A stretch of 55,765 bases of DNA from an uncultured Victivallales bacterium (lineage in GTDB: Bacteria > Verrucomicrobiota > Lentisphaeria > Victivallales > UBA1829): NCBI GenBank assembly GCA_934661375.1, contig CAKUJH010000023.1, positions 1 through 55,765 of the forward strand. Direction: 5' to 3'. The notes under the pieces were generated by a model, which had not been told where the DNA came from, made no database searches, and saw only the letters and a program-made list of their open reading frames with translations. The translations under genes were made by a program, and so were the position numbers. Positions 40,047 to 48,197 of the stretch are shown here, one piece after another. Numbering within the stretch: position 1 is the stretch's first letter; the number at the start of each line of letters is the position of its first letter.

Positions 40047-40612
40047 AGTCGTTTTCCTTTCCGTTAGAAAATACTGCCGGAAAAATAATCCCTGTTTCTC
40101 AATTTATCAAGAGCTGTTTTTTAAAAATCATGAAAACCTTGCATCAAAACCTGCCGGATACGCATTGTCAAGACCCCGAAAGTGAAAAAGTCGAAAAATA
40201 AATTTGAAAAGTAGTGTCATTCCGCACTTGCATATTTTCAAAAACAGGGCATGTTAATATGTATAGTCCATGCGGGGACTGGTGCTTATTGTTAATAACT
40301 TGTTGACAATTTTTGAATGAAAGTCATTTCCTGTTGAAAAACGGGGTGTTACAGCACTTTTTGAAAAAATCCGGAAAAAAGATATTCCGAAGGCTTGAAT
40401 TTTCTGGAAAAACTGCTGTAATTGCGGCGAAAAACAGCGCAATCCGCCTCAAAATGAGGGAGAAAAACCGCAAATGACTGGAATTACGCAGGATAGCAAA
40501 GAACAAAAAATATAATATACAAACGTGATCCCGACGGGATAAAACAGCGTAATCCGCCTTCTGTGGCGGAGTTATGTTAATAAGTCGGGTGAAAGAGACA
40601 GGAAATCGTAAA
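40047..40612. other. 566-bp region between metY and dnaA
   Basis: This AT-rich stretch has no believable ORF. A TATAAT box (40511-40516) without a good -35 is the likely dnaA promoter. The 19-bp sequence AAAACAGCGYAATCCGCCT occurs at 40431-40449 and 40541-40559, exactly 110 bp apart. Each is followed by a small hairpin, and a partial inverted match lies near 40480-40492. No TTATNCACA-type DnaA box was found, so I do not call it oriC. Confidence 0.45.
40431..40559 (+). repeat. Paired 19-bp direct repeats upstream of dnaA
   Basis: The copies at 40431-40449 and 40541-40559 differ at one base. Copy 1 runs into CCTC-aaaat-GAGG and copy 2 into CCGCC-ttctgt-GGCGG. They bracket the putative dnaA promoter and are candidates for a regulator-binding site. 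Confidence 0.55.
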
Positions 40613-42046
40613 ATGGAACAGGAGCAGTGGAGTGCTTTCACGTTATGGAAACAGGCCTGTGCGGCGATTCGCATGAAGGTGCCGGCGCATGTGTTTACAC
40701 AATGGTTTGAGGAAATCGTGCCGGTTCGGATGGAAATGGAAAAGGACGGGCGGAAAATCATTCTGGGCGTGTCGGATGAAATCTATGAAGGATGGCTGCG
40801 CGACAATTTTGCCGACATCATCGCGGAGGGGCTTCAGTCCGCCTGCGGGGATGCTGTGTCTTTCGACATTGAAATCGGTCACAAGGCGGAAGCGGCACCG
40901 GAACCCGTGCCTGAACCGGAAACGGCGGCAGCCATGGAAGCCGTGCCTGAACTGGAACTGGAAGCCAAAGCGGAGCCGGAATCCATGCCGGCTGCCGGTG
41001 ACGGCAATGCGCCAAACTGTCTGCCCGGTTATACGTTTGACAATTTCATTGTCGGCGAAGAAAACCGTTATGCGTATTCCGCGGCATTGACTGCGGCGCA
41101 GAAACCCGGCAGTTTCAATCCGCTGTATATTTACGGCAGCACAGGAATGGGGAAAACGCATCTGATGCAGGCGGTGGCAAATTATGTTCATGCCAGCAAT
41201 CCGCGGGCGGTGGTGCGTTATGTTACCTGCGAAGCATTCCTGAACGCCTATCTGGATTCCCTGCGCACTCATTCCGCTTTCAAATCCCATTTTGAATTCC
41301 GCAATCATTTCCGCGAAGTGGACGTGCTGCTGATCGACGACGTACATCAGCTGGGCGGCAAGGATCAGATTCAGGAGGAATTTTTCAACACCTTCAATAC
41401 CTTGTACAACGCCGGCAAGCAGATCATCCTCACCTCCGATAAACAGCCGTCGGAAATCCGCGGTCTGGAATCGCGTCTGGTGACCCGTTTCGAATCCGGT
41501 GTAACCACGCAGATCACCTCGCCGACCACTTTTGAAACGCGTCTTTCCATTCTGCAGTATGAGCAGAGAGACCAGCGGGTGAAGCTTTCTCCGGATGTGA
41601 TTCATTATGTGGCGGAACGCATTTCTTCGAGCATCCGTACACTCAAAGGCGCACTGATGCGGCTGGTCGCTTATTCCTCCATGGAAGGACACGCCATCCC
41701 GATGTCCGAGGCGGAAGGAATTCTGGCGGACATGCTGGACAAGGAAGCGGAAAACCGGAAAGTAACCGTGGACCGGATTCAGCAGATTGTGGCGGAGCAG
41801 TTCCAGCTGCGCGTGAGCGATCTGACCGGAAGCAAGCGTCCGAAGAATATTGCGGAACCCCGGATGATGGCGATGTTTTTTGCGCGTGAAATGACCGAAC
41901 TGTCCCTGATGGACATCGGCAATGCGTTCGGCGGACGCAATCATGCCACGGTGCTTCATGCGGTTACCCATGTGAAAAAAATGAGCGAGAAGGATGAGGA
42001 TTTCCGCCGCAGTCTTTCCTCTCTGAAACGGAAAATACAAGGATGA
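40613..42046 (+). CDS. dnaA: Chromosomal replication initiator DnaA
   Basis: DnaA binds the origin and opens it with ATP. The 477-residue protein has domain I (about 1-85), an acidic Pro/Ala-rich linker (about 93-130), and the AAA+ domain with Walker A GSTGMGKTH (175-183) and Walker B LLIDDVHQLGG (239-249). Domain IV ends with FAREMTELSLMDIGNAFGGR and NHATVLHAVTHV, the DNA-binding signature. The ATG at 40613 follows AGGAAAT; the ATG-like start at 40574 lies in the leader. dnaN is not next to it. Its last codons overlap the PHP-family gene as ATGA. Confidence 0.95.
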   Translation: MEQEQWSAFTLWKQACAAIRMKVPAHVFTQWFEEIVPVRMEMEKDGRKIILGVSDEIYEGWLRDNFADIIAEGLQSACGDAVSFDIEIGHKAEAAPEPVPEPETAAAMEAVPELELEAKAEPESMPAAGDGNAPNCLPGYTFDNFIVGEENRYAYSAALTAAQKPGSFNPLYIYGSTGMGKTHLMQAVANYVHASNPRAVVRYVTCEAFLNAYLDSLRTHSAFKSHFEFRNHFREVDVLLIDDVHQLGGKDQIQEEFFNTFNTLYNAGKQIILTSDKQPSEIRGLESRLVTRFESGVTTQITSPTTFETRLSILQYEQRDQRVKLSPDVIHYVAERISSSIRTLKGALMRLVAYSSMEGHAIPMSEAEGILADMLDKEAENRKVTVDRIQQIVAEQFQLRVSDLTGSKRPKNIAEPRMMAMFFAREMTELSLMDIGNAFGGRNHATVLHAVTHVKKMSEKDEDFRRSLSSLKRKIQG

Positions 42047-42867
42047 AACAGCCTATGCGTCTGGCAGATCTGCATTCTCATACCGCGCTGTGCAATCATG
42101 CATCCGGTGCTCCGTCGGAGTATCTGACCAGTGCAGCGGCGCACAATTTGGCATATTTCGGCGTGTCCGATCATATCCCGTGGCCTGCCGGTTATGATTC
42201 CGAATGCCGCATGACTGCCGCGCAGTTTCCGCTTTACCGTGAAATTGTGCGTTCTCTTCAGCGGAAAGCCGCCGATGACGGTCTGCCGCTGGAAGTCCTT
42301 TACGGAATTGAACTGGATTATGTGCCGGGGCGCATGGCGGAAGTTTATGCGGCGATCCGGAATGAGCCGTTCGATTACCGGCTGGGCTCCGTCCATTATA
42401 CGGATTTCGGATTCGACGACCCCGCGAAGATGTCGATCTGGGAGGAACGCGGCGCGGAATCGGTCTGGAACACTTATGCCGACCGGATGTGTGATTTCGT
42501 TCAGAACTGTCCTTTTGAGATCATGGCGCATCCGGATCTGCCGAAGAAATTCGGCATTTATCCGGCGGACAGTTCGTATTTCATGAAGCGCATGAAAGAG
42601 GCGTTGAAGACAGCCGCGGAAACCGGGCGGGCGATCGAGATCAATACCGCGGGGCTGCGGAATCCGGCGGGCGAACCGTATCCGTCGCTGGAACTGCTGA
42701 AAGCGGCGCGCGAATTCGGGATGCCGGTAACTTTCGGCGCGGATTCACATAAGCCGGAAGATGTCGGCCGCGATTTCGCGCAGGCGGTGGAACTGGCGAA
42801 GGCGGCGGGATACCGCGCGGCGTGCTTTTTCCGTGCGGGACGCCCCTGCGAACTGCCCTTCGACTGA
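42043..42867 (+). CDS. PHP-family histidinol-phosphatase-like protein
   Basis: The 274-residue metal-dependent phosphoesterase of the PHP family has HSHTALCNHA at 11-20 with three metal-binding His, then GVSDHIPWPAGYDSECRM, GIELDYVPGRMAEV, GSVHYTDFGF, IMAHPDLPKKFG, IEINTAGLR and FGADSHKPEDVG. These match histidinol-phosphate phosphatase (HisK/HisJ) of Gram-positive type. No other his genes are near, so a different phosphate ester is possible. It overlaps dnaA by 4 bp, so the two are translationally coupled, an unusual partner for dnaA. Confidence 0.8.
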   Translation: MKQPMRLADLHSHTALCNHASGAPSEYLTSAAAHNLAYFGVSDHIPWPAGYDSECRMTAAQFPLYREIVRSLQRKAADDGLPLEVLYGIELDYVPGRMAEVYAAIRNEPFDYRLGSVHYTDFGFDDPAKMSIWEERGAESVWNTYADRMCDFVQNCPFEIMAHPDLPKKFGIYPADSSYFMKRMKEALKTAAETGRAIEINTAGLRNPAGEPYPSLELLKAAREFGMPVTFGADSHKPEDVGRDFAQAVELAKAAGYRAACFFRAGRPCELPFD

Positions 42868-42938
42868 TTTTCGCGTAATGACTATGTGGTCAATTTTGAG
42901 GCGTTAAGATAAGCGTTAAGAAAGAAGGAGTGCTTTTT

Positions 42939-43715
42939 ATGAATAGATGGACACAAATTAGTGTGGATCTTGCTAATCAGAAAAATTATTTGGATCTGCT
43001 TTTTCGAGTGTATCCCACAATTCCAGAAAATTGTCGAGAAATAAATTCTATAATATGGACAAAAGTAGAAAATTCTTTTCGTAATCAAGATAATCAACAA
43101 ATGATTAAAGCATTATTGCAATTAGATTTATTTCCAATAAAAGATTCTTACGTAGCTTATTTAAAACGAGATCCTCAAGCAATAGAGCGAAATCCTGAGA
43201 CTGTGAATCGGTTAGCTGGACGGATATTTGAATTAGGATTGGAAACCCTTTATGAAAAGTGTTCTCAACCTAAAGAAACGAATAGACAAATTGGTCCATT
43301 GTTTAAGCGCTGGATTAGTAGAGGCGTCCTTGGTATCATGCCGGTCACTTATAATGAATTTGTTCATTCTTCAGGAAATGCGATTCTTGATGGAACGGAT
43401 GCAGAAATGATGCGTTTCGCACATGACTATCTGAATTACAGAAGAGAAAAGGGGCTTGATTTTCTTGGTCGATTTAATGGTAAGTATGTTATTGGCGAAG
43501 CTAAATTTTTAACTGATTTTGGGGGGCATCAAAATGCTCAATTTCACGATGCGCTTTCTACGCTTGGAGCCCAGTGTGATGCTATAAAAATTGCTATTTT
43601 AGATGGCGTTTGTTATATACCAGGAAATCATAAACTCTATCGTGGGATTTCTGCGTGTGGTGAAGCCAATATTATGAGTGCATTAGTTTTGAGAGAATTT
43701 CTTTATCAGGTGTAA
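42939..43715 (+). CDS. Type II restriction endonuclease (PD-(D/E)XK-like)
   Basis: The 258-residue protein is taken as the restriction half of an R-M pair because a methyltransferase starts 3 bp later. A PD-(D/E)XK-like core can be read as D174-x12-E187-A-K189 (GLDFLGRFNGKYVIGEAKFL), followed by TDFGGHQNAQFHDAL. The motif has similarity in my memory to the Tsp45I-type family, but I would not name the site. Codon use is strikingly AT-rich compared with dnaA and the aldolase on either side. The ATG at 42939 follows AAGGAG; the GTG at 42930 is the alternative. Confidence 0.75.
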   Translation: MNRWTQISVDLANQKNYLDLLFRVYPTIPENCREINSIIWTKVENSFRNQDNQQMIKALLQLDLFPIKDSYVAYLKRDPQAIERNPETVNRLAGRIFELGLETLYEKCSQPKETNRQIGPLFKRWISRGVLGIMPVTYNEFVHSSGNAILDGTDAEMMRFAHDYLNYRREKGLDFLGRFNGKYVIGEAKFLTDFGGHQNAQFHDALSTLGAQCDAIKIAILDGVCYIPGNHKLYRGISACGEANIMSALVLREFLYQV

Positions 43716-43718
43716 ATT

Positions 43719-44879
43719 ATGTTTCTTTCGTATGATAATAAAATTTCTGAAGAAAATTTTTTGCAACAACCTGCGAAATCAACCCTATCTGAGTGCTTTA
43801 TTCCTTCGGATAGAATGTTATTTCATGGAGACAATATTGATGTAATGAAGTTTTTATTGCAAAAAGGATATGCAGGTAAAATAGATTTAGTCTACATAGA
43901 TCCACCATTTGCAACGAATAACATTTTTACGATAGAAGATAATCGAGTCAGTACCATAAGCCATAAAAAAGAAGGAAAGACAGCATATTCAGATAGTTTA
44001 ACAGGAAGCGCATTTCTTGATTTTTTAAGATTGCGATTGATTTTATTGAGAGAATTGCTTTCTGAGCATGGCTCCATCTATCTTCATATTGATTATAAAA
44101 TAGGGCATTATGTGAAAATTATTATGGATGAAATATTTGGAATGAAAAATTTTCGAAATGATATAACAAGAATAAAATGCAATCCTAAAAACTTTTTGCG
44201 TTCGGCATATGGAAATATTAAAGATATGATTTTGTTTTATAGTAAGGGCGATTTCCCTATATGGAATGATCCTCGTGAACAATTGGATGAAGGTGATATA
44301 TTGGCAAGATTTAACAAGATTGATAAAAATGGGAATCGGTATACAACGATTCCTTTACATGCTCCAGGGGAAACAAAAAATGGATCTACAGGAATGATGT
44401 GGCGAGGAATGTTTCCCCCCGCAGGAAGACATTGGAGAAGTGATCCAAAGGAATTGGATAAATTGGATTCATTAGGACTTATAGAATGGTCCAAAACAGG
44501 AAATCCTCGACGTATTATATATGCGGACGATAAAGTTTCTGAAGGGAAAAAAATTCAAGATATTTGGTCTTTTAAGGATTCACCGTATCCGTCATATCCA
44601 ACGGAAAAAAATCTTGATATGCTTAAACTTATAATTAAAGCATCTTCAAATGAGGATAGTCTTGTCTTAGATTGTTTTTCTGGAAGTGGGACAACGCTTG
44701 TTGCTTCAGAAGAATTACATCGCCATTGGATAGGAATAGATAAATCAGAAGTGGCTATAAAGATCTGCGAAAATCGACTTCGTCAAATGCAAGACATTTT
44801 TTTTCAAGGATTTAGAAAATATGTCTTTTCTTCTGAATCAATAAAGAGCGATTGTAATGTGAAGAAGATAATCGGTTGA
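43719..44879 (+). CDS. DNA adenine/cytosine-N4 methyltransferase
   Basis: The 386-residue enzyme methylates the exocyclic amino group of adenine or cytosine with S-adenosylmethionine, protecting the host from the adjacent nuclease. Motif IV is DPPF at 61-64 and motif I VLDCFSGSGTT is near 316-326. IV before I marks a beta-class enzyme, and DPPF fits both N6A and N4C members. A target-recognition stretch (about 145-300) lies between them. It is as AT-rich as the nuclease gene. No control (C) protein gene was seen. Confidence 0.85.
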   Translation: MFLSYDNKISEENFLQQPAKSTLSECFIPSDRMLFHGDNIDVMKFLLQKGYAGKIDLVYIDPPFATNNIFTIEDNRVSTISHKKEGKTAYSDSLTGSAFLDFLRLRLILLRELLSEHGSIYLHIDYKIGHYVKIIMDEIFGMKNFRNDITRIKCNPKNFLRSAYGNIKDMILFYSKGDFPIWNDPREQLDEGDILARFNKIDKNGNRYTTIPLHAPGETKNGSTGMMWRGMFPPAGRHWRSDPKELDKLDSLGLIEWSKTGNPRRIIYADDKVSEGKKIQDIWSFKDSPYPSYPTEKNLDMLKLIIKASSNEDSLVLDCFSGSGTTLVASEELHRHWIGIDKSEVAIKICENRLRQMQDIFFQGFRKYVFSSESIKSDCNVKKIIG

Positions 44880-45064
44880 CTGTTTTTTATGAACACGGCA
44901 ATTTTTTTTTTGCTCTTCATAAAAAGAGTGACAATATAAAAATTGTAAGCAACTTTAATTATCAGAGTAACATTTATGTCTTTAGTTATTTGTGAAATAG
45001 ATGATAAAAAAGATTTTTTCAATAAGCACAAAATACAAAAGTCTCATTATCTTGGGCAAACGGC

Positions 45065-45092
45065 TTGACAATGACATGGAATATGTTATATT
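45065..45092 (+). promoter_or_regulatory. Promoter of the class II aldolase gene
   Basis: A perfect TTGACA (45065-45070) and TATATT (45087-45092) are 16 bp apart, 39 bp before the ATG at 45132. AAGGTG serves as ribosome site. Confidence 0.65.
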
Positions 45093-45131
45093 AAGTCTAT
45101 ACTTTACTTGATTTTAAGAAAGGTGTGAATT

Positions 45132-46427
45132 ATGGGAAAAGGAAAATTTGTTCATCCGAAGGATCAGATCGTTGCCTTCATGCAGCGCATCTACGATTAC
45201 GGCATGACCACCACCAGCGGCGGCAATCTTTCAATCATGGATGCCGACGGCTGCATGTGGATCAGCCCCAGCGGCATCGACAAAGGCACGCTGCGCCGCG
45301 AAGACATCATGTGCATTACCCCGGACGGAAAGATTCACGGTCCGCACAGACCCTCCTGTGAATATCCCTTCCACAGCGGCGTCTACAAAATGCGTCCGGA
45401 TGTGAAGGCGATTCTTCATGCGCATCCGCCCATGCTGGTTTCGTTCAGCGTTACCGGTCAGATCCCGAATACGTTTGTGCATCCGACCGCAAGAAGATTC
45501 TGCGGCGATGTCGGTTTCGCCGGATATGATGTCCCCGGCAGTGAAGCTCTGGGCGAAAAAGTTTCCGCTGCGTTTGCCGCCGGACACCGTACCATTCTGC
45601 TGGAAAACCACGGTTCCTGCGTTGCCGGCACTTCCATGCTTCACGCGTTCCAGCGGTTTGAAACCCTGGACTACTGCGCCCGCATGATCTACAATGCCAT
45701 GTGCATCGGCAAGCCGCATTACCTGACGGAAGCGGAAATCGCATTGAGTGAAGTTGACCGCAATGCGGAGTTCAAGCCGGTTGAATTCGGTGAACGCTCC
45801 AGCGATGAAATGGAAGTCCGTTACCAGATGGCGAAACTGGTTCGCCGCGCTTACAAACAGAAAATGTTCACCAGCACTTCCGGCACGCTGGCGATGCGTC
45901 TGGACAAGACCCGTTTCCTGATTACTCCGCATGATGCCGACCGTGCTTCTCTGGAAGCCGATGATCTGGTTCTGGTGGACGGCCGCACTTACGAAGCCGG
46001 ACGTGTTCCGAGTCAGGCAATGTGGCTCTTCCGTGAAATCCTCGATGCACAGCCGGAGGTCAATTCTCTGCTGATCGCGACTCCGCCGAACCTCATGGGT
46101 TATTGCATTTCCCATGAAAAGTTCGATCCCTGCGTGATTCCGGAAAGCTACATCATGCTCCGTGAAATGCCGTCGTTCCCCTACGGCACGCAGTTCAACA
46201 ACCTGAAGGAAATCACTTCCACGCTGTCTCTGCGCTACCCGATCATCACGATCGAAAACGATTGCGCGATCTCCTGCGGCAAAACTCTGCTGGAACCGTT
46301 CGACCGTCTGGAAGTTGCGGAATACAGTGCGCAGGCCACCATCTGTGCGCCCCGTCTCGGCTGCTTTAACCCGATCAACGGTGAACAGATCGTCGATCTT
46401 GTCAAAGCGTTCAAGCTGATTCCGTAA
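45132..46427 (+). CDS. Double class II aldolase/adducin protein with degenerate second domain
   Basis: The 431-residue protein is two class II aldolase domains in tandem. Domain 1 (about 8-200) has the whole active site: SGGNLSIMD, PSCEYPFHSGVY with E77, the zinc histidines in LHAHPP (H96, H98) and LLENHG (H160). Domain 2 (about 225-425) keeps the fold (STSGTLAMRLDKTRFLITPH) but has lost all of them. PSQAMWLFREI replaces the Glu segment, LIATPP replaces HxH, and IENDCAIS replaces ENHG. Family members act on sugar phosphates such as fuculose or ribulose phosphate; the substrate here is unknown. It is followed 2 bp later by nfo. Confidence 0.8.
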   Translation: MGKGKFVHPKDQIVAFMQRIYDYGMTTTSGGNLSIMDADGCMWISPSGIDKGTLRREDIMCITPDGKIHGPHRPSCEYPFHSGVYKMRPDVKAILHAHPPMLVSFSVTGQIPNTFVHPTARRFCGDVGFAGYDVPGSEALGEKVSAAFAAGHRTILLENHGSCVAGTSMLHAFQRFETLDYCARMIYNAMCIGKPHYLTEAEIALSEVDRNAEFKPVEFGERSSDEMEVRYQMAKLVRRAYKQKMFTSTSGTLAMRLDKTRFLITPHDADRASLEADDLVLVDGRTYEAGRVPSQAMWLFREILDAQPEVNSLLIATPPNLMGYCISHEKFDPCVIPESYIMLREMPSFPYGTQFNNLKEITSTLSLRYPIITIENDCAISCGKTLLEPFDRLEVAEYSAQATICAPRLGCFNPINGEQIVDLVKAFKLIP

Positions 46428-46429
46428 CC

Positions 46430-47266
46430 ATGAAATACGTCGGAGCACATGTGTCCATTGCGGGCGGGGTTGAAAATGCCCCGCTCAATGCCGCCGCCAT
46501 TGGTGCAAAGGCTTTTGCCATGTTCACCAAAAATCAGCGGCAGTGGGCATCTGCTCCGCTGTCGGCTGAGTCCATTGCCGCATTCCGCAGGAATTGTCAG
46601 GACAATGGATTCACGCCGGACCGGATTCTGCCGCATGACGGCTATCTGATCAATCTGGGCAATCCGGATCCGGTCAAACGGGAAACTTCCCGGAAATCGT
46701 TTCTGGGAGAAATGACCCGCTGTATGCAGCTGGGTCTGATTTATCTTAACTTTCATCCCGGCAGTCATCTCCGGCAGATTTCCGTGGAGGAATGTCTTCA
46801 GCTGATTGCCGCAGAAGTGAAATCGGTTCTGGCGGAAACGGAAGGAGTCTGCGCCGTGATTGAAAATACGGCGGGGCAGGGCAGCAATGTCGGTTCCTCT
46901 TTCGAAGAACTTGCCCGGCTGATTGAACTGATCAACGATGATTCCAGAGTCGGAGTCTGTCTGGATACCTGCCATGCTTTCGCGGCGGGATATGACCTGA
47001 AGGATTCCTATGATCAGGTGATGGACCGTTTCGGCTCCCTGATCGGCTTTGAATTTCTCAAGGGAATGCATCTGAATGATTCCAAAAGTGTGCTGAATGG
47101 TCATCTGGACCGGCATCACAGCATTGGCAAAGGGGAACTCGGCGTGGAGACTTTCCGCCGTATCATGAATGATCCGCGTCTGGATGGGATTCCGCTGGTT
47201 CTGGAAACCATAGACGAATCCTTGTGGCCGGAAGAAATCAAACTGCTCTATTCTTTGGAAAAGTGA
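46430..47266 (+). CDS. nfo: Deoxyribonuclease IV (AP endonuclease)
   Basis: Nfo cleaves DNA 5' to abasic sites in base-excision repair and uses three zinc ions. The 278-residue protein has the EndoIV signatures GAHVSIAGGVENA near 5, FTKNQRQWA near 32, LNFHPGSH near 105, VIENTAGQG near 142, CLDTCHAFAAGYD near 176, LNDSKSVLNGHLDRHHSIGKG near 215 and LVLETID near 262. All metal-binding His/Glu/Asp positions are present. Its ATG lies 2 bp after the aldolase stop, so it is in the same operon. A bidirectional hairpin follows. Confidence 0.9.
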   Translation: MKYVGAHVSIAGGVENAPLNAAAIGAKAFAMFTKNQRQWASAPLSAESIAAFRRNCQDNGFTPDRILPHDGYLINLGNPDPVKRETSRKSFLGEMTRCMQLGLIYLNFHPGSHLRQISVEECLQLIAAEVKSVLAETEGVCAVIENTAGQGSNVGSSFEELARLIELINDDSRVGVCLDTCHAFAAGYDLKDSYDQVMDRFGSLIGFEFLKGMHLNDSKSVLNGHLDRHHSIGKGELGVETFRRIMNDPRLDGIPLVLETIDESLWPEEIKLLYSLEK

Positions 47267-47293
47267 TCTGTCTTTTTCGTCTGCAATGAAAAA

Positions 47294-47330
47294 GCCGTCC
47301 GGTCAGATGATGGACGGCACAGCTGGATTT
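47294..47330. terminator. Terminator between nfo and the converging gene
   Basis: GCCGTCC (47294-47300) pairs with GGACGGC (47312-47318). A T-rich tail follows about 9 nt later on the plus strand. On the minus strand a short T-run also follows (CTTTTTC), so it may work both ways. Confidence 0.65.
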
Positions 47331-47340
47331 TTTTGAATTT

Positions 47341-47820
47341 TTACATTCCGGAGCGATGAGAAAAGCATCTTCTGCCGTTTGTGCGCCGGGTATCCACCAG
47401 AAAAGCGCAGCTCAGTTCCGGGCAAAGTTTCACCGCTTTTTTCAGATGATACAGAATATTCTGTTTCCGGCAGGACAGCTGTTTGGCGAGTTCGGCATAA
47501 GAGAGCAGGGGTTCCCGCATTTTTGCTTCGACTACCCGGTAGGTTTCCGGGCTTTTTTCTTTCAGGTCGACCAGTATCCGGAGAGTTCGTGACAAGGCGA
47601 AAAAGATTTTTTCCTTGACATCCTCTATCGCAATTTCGTCGCTGACGCCGTCGCCTTCATAAGCGGGATGCATGACTTTGGGAGTCTGGAAGCTGGCAGG
47701 GTCTTCACTGTAATAAGACATGAGGTTTGGATCCTGTGCTGCCCGGCATTTCGCACAGGGCGTTTTTTCAAAAACAGCATTTTTCGGCGGCTTCTTGCCG
47801 CAGTTGTGACAACCGAACAT
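47341..47820 (-). CDS. Zinc-ribbon plus helix-turn-helix regulator-like protein
   Basis: The 159-residue protein starts with a zinc ribbon (C4-x2-C7, C22-x2-C25). The C-terminal half has a helix-turn-helix reading LLSYAELAKQLSCRKQNILY followed by HLKKAVKLCPEL, like sigma-factor region 4 or Tn-type regulators. No known family is recognised. The ATG at 47820 has a very strong AAGGAGG. The leader carries GGTGCAGA/TCTGCACC (47846-47882), a possible operator. It is divergent from another DNA-binding protein at 48198 across a 377-bp AT-rich gap, suggesting a regulatory pair. Confidence 0.6.
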   Translation of the reverse strand: MFGCHNCGKKPPKNAVFEKTPCAKCRAAQDPNLMSYYSEDPASFQTPKVMHPAYEGDGVSDEIAIEDVKEKIFFALSRTLRILVDLKEKSPETYRVVEAKMREPLLSYAELAKQLSCRKQNILYHLKKAVKLCPELSCAFLVDTRRTNGRRCFSHRSGM

Positions 47821-48197
47821 AAGTCCTCCTTGTTTAAGTTAACAAGGTGCAGAGCGTCAAACAAAAAGGCATGTTCTGCACCGTCCCTGAATGCGAATTT
47901 ACAATTTTAACCAAGCGAAGTATGGTAATATTTGATTGATATTCAGATGGATATGAAAAATAAATGATTTTTTATCCGGGAATGTAAAACCGTCAAATAA
48001 AAAATAGACTGTTTATGTAATTTACAATTGATTTACAATTTGATTGTTTTTGAAAAACAGTAATAAACATTCAGCTTGAAATAATTCAAGAGACAAAATA
48101 AAAAAATAGAAAATTTTTATGAAATCAGCTTGTAAAATAAATGTTTATTGCTAAAGTAAGATTAAGATATTGATGGTGGCGGAAAGGAAAACGGATT
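47821..48197. promoter_or_regulatory. Divergent regulatory region with repeated TTTACAATT
   Basis: The 377-bp AT-rich gap has an 8-bp inverted repeat (47846-47853 with 47875-47882). It also has three copies of TTTACAATT, within 47896-47906, 48019-48029 and 48030-48040. The last two are 11 bp apart, about one helical turn, as expected for side-by-side protein binding. No clear -35/-10 pair could be picked for either gene. Confidence 0.4.

Larger units (their letters stand above)
42868..45060. mobile_element. AT-rich restriction-modification island
   Basis: From the end of the PHP gene to the promoter of the aldolase gene the DNA is far richer in A+T than both flanks, with different codon use. 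It contains only the R-M pair. A direct repeat of GCGTTAAGA (two copies within 42902-42921) lies at its left edge. No integrase, transposase or att sites were seen, so the vehicle is unknown. The 252 bp after the methyltransferase hold no clear gene. Confidence 0.55.

Noticed and set aside
40047..40612. Replication origin next to dnaA
   Set aside because: No TTATNCACA-like DnaA boxes or clear unwinding element were found, and dnaN is not adjacent. It is kept only as a region with repeats.
40643..42040. Minus-strand open frame of 465 codons opposite dnaA
   Set aside because: dnaA carries Walker A, Walker B and the domain IV signature on the plus strand.
44804..45031. Minus-strand 75-codon frame after the methyltransferase
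   Set aside because: It overlaps the end of the methyltransferase, has no ribosome site and looks like chance in AT-rich DNA.
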